A stretch of DNA of 64,000 bases, from contig AP026542.1 in assembly GCA_026075535.2 (NCBI GenBank), positions 62,001 through 126,000 on the forward strand. The letters run 5' to 3'. A program made the translations under genes and the position numbers. The DNA is from Tricholoma matsutake (taxonomy: Eukaryota > Basidiomycota > Agaricomycetes > Agaricales > Tricholomataceae). Below the pieces are notes generated by a model. That model was not told the origin of the DNA. It did not search any database and saw only the letters and a list, made by a program, of their open reading frames with translations. Shown piece after piece: positions 55,934 to 64,000 of the stretch; within the stretch, counting starts at the first letter, position 1, and every line of letters begins with the position of its first letter.

Positions 55934-56449
55934 GAGTAGAATGATATGGGGGGGAAAAGAAAATAGAGCAGGAGAGGAGACATTTCCTCATGATTGTTTA
56001 TGACGAGAAAGAATGGCAAGAGGTGATACAAAAACAGGTGCAAGGTAAGAAGAAAAGGAAAGAATGGAGGGCAATACACTCTAAATGTAACAAATGTGGT
56101 TAAGTGGACAAGTGACATGAGAAGAAACATATGTTACTATGGGAGTATATGGCTTAAAGGTTCTAAAACAAAGGAGTTGGGGGGAACATACCCGAATACT
56201 ACTACTGTCAGCCTCCATAGAGGGCTGGTGACCTTGCTGATACTCAAATGAATCAGAGGAATCAGTATAAAGGCAGGCCTGCTTTAAAGGAAGGTCAGAT
56301 GAAGAGGTAGAAGGTTGGGGAGGAGGTGGTGGTTGAGTTAAACTGGTACTTCACATGGCAAGCATGTCATGGCTAAGTTGGGCAACAGTGTTGTGTGAAA
56401 GGGAAAGTTTGGCGGTGAGGTTGCCAATCCATTCTGAAACTACATTTCA

Positions 56450-56910
56450 AGCATCATCATCTGATGGATGTAAGTGCAAGTAAGAGGTTAGCAGTGGAGA
56501 GCAATGAAGAAAGGTTATTGTGTTCACTTTGAGCTAAGGTGAGCTGGGCATTGGCAAGCATGAGGGTGAAAAGATTGCCAACATTCATAGCTGCTAGCAT
56601 AGGCAACTTGGGAATTGGACAACTGGGAAATGAGACCTTGATGGTCGGTAATGAGTTTGCCAACAGTTTGAGAGACACCATCAAGAGAGGTGCAGAGAAA
56701 GTCAAGCTGGGTACAGACAAAAGGGGACTTGGGAGGGGGAATTGTGGAATGGTTAACAAAGGAAGCTGGAGGGAAACACTTGGAGTTAAGGTTGTACAAA
56801 TAAGTCAGTTTGCTGGGATTAGAAGGAATGTTGATGTCTGTGAAAGCATTGAAGGGTTGGTGAGGAGACAATTAGCAATGTCCAGGGTTTTGACAATGAC
56901 AGAGTAAACT
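56450..56910 (-). pseudogene. LINE ORF1 remnant
   Basis: The minus ORF 56871-56524 has SPHQPFNAFTDINIPSNPSKLTYLYN and a helical LDFLCTSLDGVSQTVGKLITDHQGLISQLS stretch. A second frame continues to 56457. It precedes the endonuclease on the same strand, so ORF1 is the likely identity, but the sequence itself is not diagnostic. Confidence 0.4.
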
Positions 56911-57250
56911 GAATCATCAAGTTCCAGGTGACTAAAGTGCACAACAGGATCAGAAAGGTCTGGAGTGCCATATGTATGTTAATGTAATGATCAATGATGG
57001 TGCAAGCTTCAGGGATGTTGTGAGCTCTTTACACTTAGCCACATATTCCTGGAGGAATCCCCGGGAATCCAGGAGGAATAATAACCCAGCCAATGAATTG
57101 CTCATCCTGGTTCTTCCCAGTTCAGGAGGATTCCCAGTAGAATCAAAGGGATTCCCGGGAATTCCTGGGAATCCCAGGACTCAGTGTACCAGGAATTCCT
57201 GGGAATCCCCGGGACTCACCAGGAATCCCTGCTAATTAATTAATTAATTA
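56911..57250. repeat. GGAATTCC-type low-complexity palindromic repeats
   Basis: 57050-57230 is built of AGGAATTCCTGGGAATCCC(C/A)GG-type phrases, partly palindromic, and ends in TAATTAATTAATTAATTA (57232-57249). No gene. Confidence 0.7.
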
Positions 57251-57267
57251 GGGATAATAAAATGAAA

Positions 57268-57350
57268 CCAGTGGGAATTGAACCCACAGCCAGAGTATCA
57301 ACAAGAGTCAACACATCAGACAATATAACCACTAGACCAAGTGGTCATAC
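57268..57350 (-). tRNA. tRNA-like sequence, probably a tRNA-derived repeat or pseudo-tRNA
   Basis: On the minus strand an A-box-like TGGTCTAGTGG (near 57342) is followed about 45 bases later by a B-box GGTTCAATTCC inside a perfect 5-bp T arm (GTGGG with CCCAC around TTCAATT, 57273-57289). The flanking acceptor stems do not pair well and an anticodon arm is not clear, so a working tRNA is doubtful. It lies next to TAATTAAT repeats, which would suit a SINE head or tail. Confidence 0.4.
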
Positions 57351-57511
57351 CAGGTGAGTTTGCTAATAGCTCTAGGTATTGTTCACATGGCTGTGTATGA
57401 CAAAGCACACAGCCACATCATTGCCAGCACATCACTCTTCCTCTCACCACCACCATCAATGACAACCGCCCCCCTCCCTCCCTCCCTCCCTCCCTCCTTA
57501 CCACCACCACT

Positions 57512-57881
57512 GGACAACAATGACGATGATGACATCCAGCACCCGTGGCTACGGACGAGCCACCTCATGCACAATGTGGCCCAGTGAGTTTTTTCTTCTT
57601 TTTCTTTCATATTCCATTATTCTAATTACATATTTTACAGGTTGATACCACTACTATAAGCCTGAAATGAGGACACTACAGATGAACCACCTCACGTACA
57701 ATGTGACCCAGTAAGTATTTTCTTCTTTTTCTTTCATATTCAATTATACTAATTACATATTTTACAGGTTGATACCACTACCATAAGCACAAAACCAGGA
57801 CACTATGGACAAGCCACCTCACGTACAATGCAGCCCAGTAAGTTTTTTTTTCATATTCAATTATACTAATTACATATTTTA
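57512..57881 (+). repeat. Three tandem exon-intron-like units of about 113-130 bases
   Basis: Each unit holds GGACAAGCCACCTCACGTACAATG(T/C)(G/A)(G/A)CCCAGT, then a donor-like GTAAGT or GTGAGT, a TTTCATATTCAATTATACTAATTACATATTTTACAG tract with branch-like CTAAT and acceptor-like CAG, then GTTGATACCACTAC. Units end near 57640, 57768 and 57881; the third has lost the acceptor (ACAAATTAAT). Confidence 0.7.
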
Positions 57882-58039
57882 CAAATTAATACCACTACCA
57901 TAAGCCTGAAAGAGGACACACAAGCCAGGTATGCACCTGCCACATCACTGATGATGGCGCCGCCTAGGAACATGGCCCCAGCACCCTCCCGCAACTGTTT
58001 GTGGGGTGGATGGGTGTTGATGATGACGACAATGATGGT

Positions 58040-58270
58040 GGTGGAGGGAATGAGAGGGAGGGTGCATGGAAGGGGACAAGACAAGGGAACAAGAGGCAGG
58101 GAGACAAGACAAGGGAAAGGGAGACAAGACAAGGGAAAGGGAGATGAGGGTGAGGGAGAGGGAATGAGAGGGAGGGTGCACAGAAGGGGACGAGACAAGG
58201 GAACGAGAGGCAGGGAGATGAGACAAGGGAAAGGGAGATGAGGGTGAGGGAGAGGGAGACAAGAGGGGGA
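58040..58270. repeat. GA-rich minisatellite, two long units
   Basis: 58045-58155 and 58156-58255 repeat AATGAGAGGGAGGGTGCA, AAGGGGAC(A/G)AGACAAGGGAAC and GACAAGGGAAAGGGAGA. The paired minus-strand ORFs rich in Ser, Pro and Leu are by-products. Confidence 0.75.
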
Positions 58271-58404
58271 GATGGGGAGGAGACAAGATGAGCGAGATGA
58301 CGCCACCGAGGCCCAGGTAAGAACCCCCCCCCCCCTCGTATACATGCCATGTCACACTAACAACCCCCCCCACAGATGCCCCATGTCGTTAGATGATGAC
58401 AACA

Positions 58405-58620
58405 CACCCCAGCACCCCACCACAATGCCAGGACGACCCAGCACCCACCCCTCACCTGCAAGCCACTGCTTGCAGGGTGGATCGTAGGTGCTGATGCCCA
58501 TCGGACGACGACGACGTACCCCACCACCCCACCACAATGCCAGGACAACCCAGCACCCACCCCTCGCCTGCAAGCCACTGCTCCCAGGGTGGATCGCAGG
58601 TGCTGATGCACAGGACGAGT
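58405..58620 (+). repeat. Direct repeat, two units of about 105 bases
   Basis: CACCCCACCACAATGCCAGGAC(G/A)ACCCAGCACCCACCCCTC(A/G)CCTGCAAGCCACTGCT..CAGGGTGGATCG(T/C)AGGTGCTGATGC occurs at 58410-58497 and 58524-58610. Confidence 0.8.
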
Positions 58621-58712
58621 GGAGACAGCGGGGACAACGATGACCCCCTGTGCATACATGCCCCCCTCCCCCATGTGTATACGCCCCCGCCATCTTGAGA
58701 CGGTGTTTTTTT

Positions 58713-61357
58713 TTACTTAGCACTTGCCCTCCCATGTGCATACACATCCCCCATTTGGAAGTCAAGCCAATAAGTCATTGGTAAGCTTTCAAAGTCTATT
58801 CCTTTATGGATCGCAAGCTGAGTTGCATACCACAATGGGAAATTGAATTTGTCATCCAATAGATATCTCTTCTCAATCTGAATACAGAACCCAGTAAATA
58901 CTGGATCGTTCTCTGTATCATTGATTTCATAGAGATCCTGAACTTCAGGTACTTTTACTAGCCAGAACTGTTGCTTCAGCGTTTCCTCTTGTGGTCTTTC
59001 AGCATCACCTGGGTACATTAGGACAGATTGAAGCTGCCGCGCTGCAATTTCCGCCACGAGGTCTCCAACTTGTGCAAATCCGCCGACATCCGCCAGGGAC
59101 ATGCATTCCAGATGTGGAAAATTCTGCATGTCAAACGAAATTGTGCCACAAGGGATCTTGTGAACATTCTCTGTGGTTTCTGCAAGATCATGCAATTTTT
59201 CAATTACAGTAAGATCAGGGTTAATATTAAATGCGGACATGCCGGGAGCTCTTCCTGACTTGTCTGACTTCACAAAGGTGCCGACTTGACAATTTTGACT
59301 GAGATGTCCAATTTCTCCACATTTGAAGCATCTACCTTCAGCGATAAACTTCTTTCTATCTTGTTCACTCAGGTTTGACTTAGAGGGTTTGAACTCCTGC
59401 TTCTCCTTTGAGAAATGAGTATTTTGACCCCCAGCGTGTGAGTGATTATGGTTGCCATGAGTGCTATTGTGATTTTGATGTCGCACTTTTTTAGGATAGT
59501 TCATATTTCTATTCTGGTTTGAAGAGTGTGGCCTATTATTGCCTTTGTCATGCCCTCCAGATCCAGATGATCCATTTGTAGAATGTAAGTTGTTAGCCTT
59601 TTCGCTCGATTGTGCTTTTCGGGTATTTGATCTTCCCTTTTTAGACACCTCGAGACGTTGTGCGACTCTCACAATCTTTTTCCAGGATGAGATATCGGGG
59701 TTTAATTTTTGTACCCACAATGCCTCTGTAGTGTCTGCATGGAATCCTTTCCACAAATTCAACACACGCTGCCGCTTGCTAGTAACACCCAGCATCATGT
59801 GTAATTCTTCGAGTTCATAGATGTAGTCATCAACTGATCTGTCATTTTGATAGCAACGATTTTTTTTGTAGCTGCGACTTGAAGTCTATTGGGAAACAGA
59901 AGTCAAATAACCCCTTGAAGAAGTCATCTAACTTCATCGTGCGTTCCCTTCTAGCCACTTTCTGAATATAGTAATTCTTAGCCTTCCCTTTCATGTCGTA
60001 TGAAAGTATCCGTATCTGGCGCTTGCGAGCAACATGGCCATCCTCAAGAAAGTCCATGCTTTCTTTTACAAACTGATGGAATAGCCTAGCATCATCCTCA
60101 CCACCATATTCTTTGGGTGCGCGAGGTTTGATTTTGGAATCAGAACTTGATCTCCTCGAGTAATGACGTTTACGGCTACGAGATCGAGATTGGCCAGAGG
60201 ATGTCGTAGATGTGTCCGAATCGGAGTCTGAGCTGGATGAACTAGAACTAGATGAACTACTGGAGTCCGAGGAGTCACTAGGGTCCGAACTGGAGCTTGA
60301 GTCCGATGACGAGGACGATGTCTCACTATCCTCGAGGCTTTTTCTCACCTCTTTCAGGGCTCGGCCGATGTAACTTTTCGGCTGTACCTGATCAACTGGA
60401 TGCAATGCATCTGCTTGGTGCTTCTTTTTCTTTCCAGGTTTTGGTTTTTTGCTCAATTTCTCGAGCCGTTCAGCACCAGCATCTGCAAGCAAATTCCATC
60501 CCGTGTTTACAGGTGTGGACTTCTTGTCTTTAGATCCAATTTTTTTCCTTTTTGGATCTAGCTTTCTGAGATCCAGACTTCCTTTTCCGGGTTTTCTCAG
60601 TCTTTTTATGAGGTTCGCTACTTTCTTGGGCAGTTTCCTCAGGATCCTTCTCTGGGGAGTTGGCTTTCTTGGGTTTATCTCCCCTAGCATGCTTGATTTT
60701 CTTCAGGGATTCGAAAAATTCAAACCCCTTCCTTTGAGCCTCGGCATCTAGCTCATCAGGATTGATACCGACATTTCCCCAATTCGAGGGGTCAGGACCC
60801 TTGCCTTTCAGCTTAGAGGGGCCTTCTTCGTGAGATCTGCTGTTGTCCCGAGCGGATCTTACAGTTTTCTCGCGTTTGTCGATATGCTTGCGTTGGTCGT
60901 CAGTCAGGCTTTCAACCGCCGCATCTATGTTTGGGTCATCGCCCATTTCCTTTCGGTTTACTTTGCGCAAAATATAATTTTTATTCGACCGTAACTTTCT
61001 CAAGGATTCTAAGCTCCTCGAGCGTCTTGGCTAAACAGTGGTCCATGGACCGTTGCCATCATCTTCATCACTGAGCCCACTGAGGGATGTGTAAGATGTT
61101 TCATCAGAGCCGACTACAGGTACTTGCACACTTTCGTCGATCTCTGTCTCCCGCTCTGCTATTGGGGTACCCGAAGGTTCCTTTTCACCGGTTGGTAACC
61201 GTGGCGAGGTTCTCGCCGCAACGACATCCCTGAAGGATTTCATTGCTATGGCGGAGGGTGGGCGCACTGCGCTCCTAGCAGCGGACGAACCGGCGTCCAA
61301 AGTAGAAGAAATGTTTTGCTCACCTAATTTAGCCTTGCTGCGAAGACTGTATGACAT
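58713..61357 (-). pseudogene. Ty3/gypsy Gag polyprotein, one stop and two homopolymer frameshifts
   Basis: Starts MSYSLRSKAKLGEQ at 61357, a familiar agaricomycete gypsy Gag start. Then come a charged disordered region with a poly-Ser tract (about 60360-60220) and RSRSRKRHYSRR, and the capsid region PKEYGGEDDARLFHQFVKESMDFL, DMKGKAKNYYIQKVARRER, LDDFFKGLFDFCFP (to 59842). It continues MMLGVTSKRQRVLNLWKGFHADT and a zinc knuckle CFKCGEIGHLSQNC (within 59798-58713). A TAG lies at 61031-61033. Frameshifts fall in an A-run (minus) near 60540 and another near 59860. The element ends at about 58713; protease and Pol are absent. Confidence 0.85.
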
Positions 61358-61581
61358 TTTGAGTTTTTAGGGTTCGGGTTTGTCGACTAGGATGGTAATC
61401 CGAGATGATCAGTCACGGGGGAAACCGAAGCAGAGTCAACGAGTAGTAGGTTTCAGAGAGTTTCGAGTAGCGTCAAAAATATGTGGCGTTAGCGTGACGA
61501 ACGGTAACGACACACGTTCAGACTTGGAGAGACGGTTTTATCGATACTTGTATTCTGAAGTCCTAGCTACGAACGCGAGGG

Positions 61582-61589
61582 TTTATATA
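61582..61589 (-). promoter_or_regulatory. TATA box upstream of gypsy Gag
   Basis: On the minus strand TATATAAA lies about 225 bases before the Gag start at 61357, a sensible distance for an LTR promoter. LTR borders were not identified. Confidence 0.35.
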
Positions 61590-62170
61590 CGAGTATGTTG
61601 TCCATAGGCTATGCAAGGCAATACATAACTAAGTAACGAACACTGTTCCAGCAGTCAGAAAGTGGATGAATATGAAATACCAGAAACTTCGGCGGACTTA
61701 TCATGACGACGCCTGTCACTTTTCGCTACAATAACGCTCCTCTTACACAACGACATTTACTAGCATTATGTAATGGGTCCTTTTTAAACAGAACTCGGAG
61801 AGTCGGACATGCCGCGCGAAACGACGGCCCGCTAGCACAAGTTTATATATCATCCTGCCAGCATCTGGTGCAAAGAGTTCCGCGTGCTTACGGATCATCG
61901 AAATGGCCGTTGTGCGCTGAGCCACTGGAATTTGACTAAAATCTGGTCACATTTGCGATTGTCATGCCAACTTCCCAAGGATAAATTCAATCACGCTCCA
62001 TCCCATTCTGCAGCTGGTCTCACGTCACTCCATTCTACTTGCCTAACCAGACACCAAAACTACATCTCACCAACGGTTATTTCACCGCATGCTTCATATT
62101 CCGACTCTTCTCATAGGGATCTGGTTCACTACCAGTTCCATAGCGTTGCCCGCACCCTCTTCTTTGGCAA
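61590..62170. other. Intergenic or gypsy LTR/flank
   Basis: CpG-normal sequence without a recognised gene. It may contain the upstream part of the gypsy LTR, but no second copy is in the window to define it. Confidence 0.4.
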
Positions 62171-62410
62171 TTAGGACCACGCCAGGGGTGCCAGACTTGC
62201 AGCAGTGAGTTGAGCATTATTCTTGCCTTTTTTCTTTCTCATCTGTAACGAAGACTCGTAGAGAGCTACATCCTTCAGGGAGGAAGACCCTCTCACACAG
62301 ATCAAATCCTCCCTCTTGACTGGGAATATTGGGTAGAAAGGCTTGAGTGTGCCGGCTTTATCGACAAGGATGGTGTATTGATGGACCCGACGACCAGTCT
62401 GCCCCTCCAT
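62171..62410 (-). CDS. Hypothetical small protein
   Basis: The 79-residue minus ORF starts MEGQTGRRVHQYTILVDKAG and has a basic KKKGKNNAQLTAAS end. It reads as ordered, coding-like sequence and starts about 90 bases from the divergent Cys-rich gene. No family recognised. Confidence 0.35.
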   Translation of the reverse strand: MEGQTGRRVHQYTILVDKAGTLKPFYPIFPVKREDLICVRGSSSLKDVALYESSLQMRKKKGKNNAQLTAASLAPLAWS

Positions 62411-62501
62411 GAACAGAAGATATCAAAGTATGTAGCACTATTCACTTCTTCCATTGTGTCGTACTGACTCTGGATCAATGTAAAGATTTTCAGCCAATGA
62501 T

Positions 62502-63003
62502 ATGTATATTGGAGAGCTATGTCTTTTCAAGAAAAAGGATCCGAGTCGCTCTATGGCAGGTTGGTATGAAAGTCCTGAGGATGAATGGAAGAGACCCGCT
62601 ATCGGGAAAGCGTTACACGAGATGTATGAGGACTATGCCACAAGATTCAATAACGAGTGGAAGGTACAGCATGGTCCGAGTCAGGCGCGCCCCGTCGACA
62701 CCCATCAAATCTCAGGCCCCTCAACTGCTGCGGCCTTACACCAACCATTCGCGGCCCGGGTGGTAGTCAGTTTTTTTGAATTATTTCGAACTATTGACGA
62801 ATTCGATTCGTAGTGTGATCGATGCGCTGTGACGAGGTCCAAACGCGGAGAGGCATGTATTGTCAATAGGGGGGGCCTGAAGTGCACAAGGTGCAAGCGA
62901 GCAAAGCAGGGGTGCTATTGGGGTGGTGTTTCGATATCGAACGTTCCGAAGCGCGAGAAGGGCAAGAGGAAAGAGGATGGGGGAACGACAAGTGGTTTGT
63001 AGT
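62502..63003 (+). CDS. Cys6 zinc-cluster-like hypothetical protein
   Basis: Exon 1 starts MYIGELCLFKKKDPSRSMAGWYESPEDEW and ends PFAARV at 62762. A 51-base intron (62763-62813, GTAGTC to TCGTAG) carries a branch-like CTATTGAC and ends in the only in-frame TAG. Exon 2 (62814-63003) reads CDRCAVTRSKRGEACIV, then LKCTRCKRAKQGCYWGG and a basic tail. The spacing Cys-x2-Cys, Cys, Cys-x2-Cys-x6-Cys resembles Cys6 clusters common in agaricomycete hypothetical proteins; it could bind zinc and possibly DNA. An upstream exon is possible, since ATTTTCAG lies just before the start. No lesion is seen. Confidence 0.5.
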
Positions 63004-64000
63004 GTACACTAACCTATTTTTCGGATTGTGAAGTGCCTTCAATCAATATGGAGAGAATACTGAAAATACACTAGAACCTGTCAGGATGATATATAACTAA
63101 CTGTACTTACCGTCTATAGCGTGGTACATGCACGACTGTCATTACAGTACAGATTGATATATCAAAACAACTGTAATTGCATGCTCAGGTAGACACCCCA
63201 TACGACAACCAGCAGCCTGTTAGTCATCGTCCCACCATTTTTCTGCCCGCTGTTAGAGTAATTATAACTTTTCATCTCACATTCAGATCTGTTTTCGAAC
63301 TATGATTCATTGTGGATTGATGCAGGATTGATGGGACTTCTACTTCTCGTATTATATTCCCCTTGATCATCAATTTGACAGGTCCACAATGTTTCTGATC
63401 GGCTTCGCTTCGTGACATGTTCTATCCATATGTTTGATCTGTCAGATACTATGTATGTTTTGCTACTTCCAAGAAATGGTATATTTTTCAATCTACAGGC
63501 TGTGGCGAAGGCTTGTCGGCGGCCACTGGCAGATACCTTCATTCTACGTGGTCTCGTTTCATAATCCTATTTTCACCTGTCAAAACATATTTTTATTTTT
63601 TCAATAGATCGCGGCAGGGGCTCCCATCGAGCGTTCACACCGCTCAGCGTTACCTAGAGCTTGCCGAGTTACTTACTGTTCTCACCCCGTGACCCCATTG
63701 CCCCATTGCCCGTCATCGGTTCACCCCGCTGCCCCATCCTATTTTTTCATTGCTTAATCACCCCTACACCAGCCCGTCTGCATATTGCTCCACCAGTTTC
63801 GTGGGGTTGATCTGTGATGATAGCGAAAGGAAGACTGGCGGGGAAGTGAAACGCGGGGACTGCGAGGATACAGTCTGAAAGAGTTCGAAATTAAAACACA
63901 CAGGGTAATGAATATGTACGTACATCGCAGTACACTGGATCCAGTGCCAATGATCTAACCTGCATCCATCGTGTCCAGTATATTCTTCTCACTCTTTTGC
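63004..64000. other. No gene recognised
   Basis: Short ORFs only. 63660-63750 has a repeated CCCCATTGCCC / CCCCGCTGCCCCAT phrase. The CG content is normal, unlike the LINE region. Confidence 0.5.

Larger units (their letters stand above)
52303..56910 (-). mobile_element. Non-LTR retrotransposon (LINE) remnant
   Basis: The minus strand holds, 5' to 3', an ORF1 remnant (56910-56450), an apurinic endonuclease-like domain (55933-55220), a linker (54957-54314) and a reverse transcriptase (about 54230-53090). Sequence to about 52400 may be the 3' region. Its 3' side adjoins the telomeric repeats of the PLE. The whole element is strikingly poor in CG dinucleotides and full of stops and frameshifts. 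Confidence 0.75.

Noticed and set aside
57866..58373. Ser/Pro/Leu-rich minus ORFs and Gly/Arg-rich plus ORFs
   Set aside because: Low-complexity GA-rich minisatellite read in different frames.

Overview
The window looks like a repeat-rich accessory region of a mushroom-forming basidiomycete (Agaricomycetes). The evidence is short introns of about 50-110 bp, gene families I know mainly from that group (Crinkler-HNH genes, a TET/JBP-type dioxygenase, a KDZ transposase, a DUF6698-type protein), and typical agaricomycete Ty1/copia, Ty3/gypsy, LINE, Penelope-like and hAT-like elements. No rRNA gene, housekeeping operon or CRISPR array was seen. Identifications rest on motifs and remembered family features; no database search was run.

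Layout. 1-1.8 kb: decayed copia fragment. 1.8-3.0 kb: minus-strand remnant and a TET/JBP-like dioxygenase ORF. 3.4-8.5 kb: two tandem Crinkler-HNH genes, each broken in a different place. 8.9-13.4 kb: two minus-strand copies of one multi-exon hypothetical gene around a dispersed or tandem repeat. 13.4-15.0 kb: DUF6698-type gene with seven exons and one nonsense codon. 15.3-16.5 kb: degenerate tandem array. 16.6-19.9 kb: decayed KDZ transposase (minus). 20-22 kb: inverted minisatellites. 22.2-24 kb: hypothetical gene. 25.2-33.8 kb: a Penelope-like element (PLE, minus) split by a nearly complete copia element with LTRs and a 5-bp target duplication. 33.7-34.5 kb: minisatellites, one forming a large palindrome. 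35.1-38.6 kb: solo LTR carrying a hAT-type MITE, a second hAT-like element and a gypsy gag remnant. 38.8-41.8 kb: G-rich tandem repeats and hypothetical genes. 41.8-44.9 kb: gypsy pol fused to a truncated LTR. 46.9-48.9 kb: hypothetical gene. 49.0-50.2 kb: second solo LTR. 50.4-52.3 kb: second PLE copy, ending in a predicted hammerhead ribozyme and three perfect CCCTAA repeats. 52.4-56.9 kb: LINE remnant. 57-58.6 kb: tandem repeats and a tRNA-like sequence. 58.7-61.4 kb: gypsy gag. 62.2-63.0 kb: two small genes.

Two themes link the parts. First, unrelated elements and genes share C-to-T type nonsense changes, most often a TGA where relatives have Arg (CGA), which fits CpG methylation followed by deamination. 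The same window carries a TET/JBP-like enzyme, a family that oxidises 5-methylcytosine, and a KDZ transposon, a class reported to be associated with fungal TET/JBP genes. Second, the 50.4-52.3 kb PLE, its ribozyme fold and its terminal CCCTAA repeats look like a fossil chromosome end capped by an endonuclease-deficient Penelope-like retroelement and now lying inside a chromosome arm.
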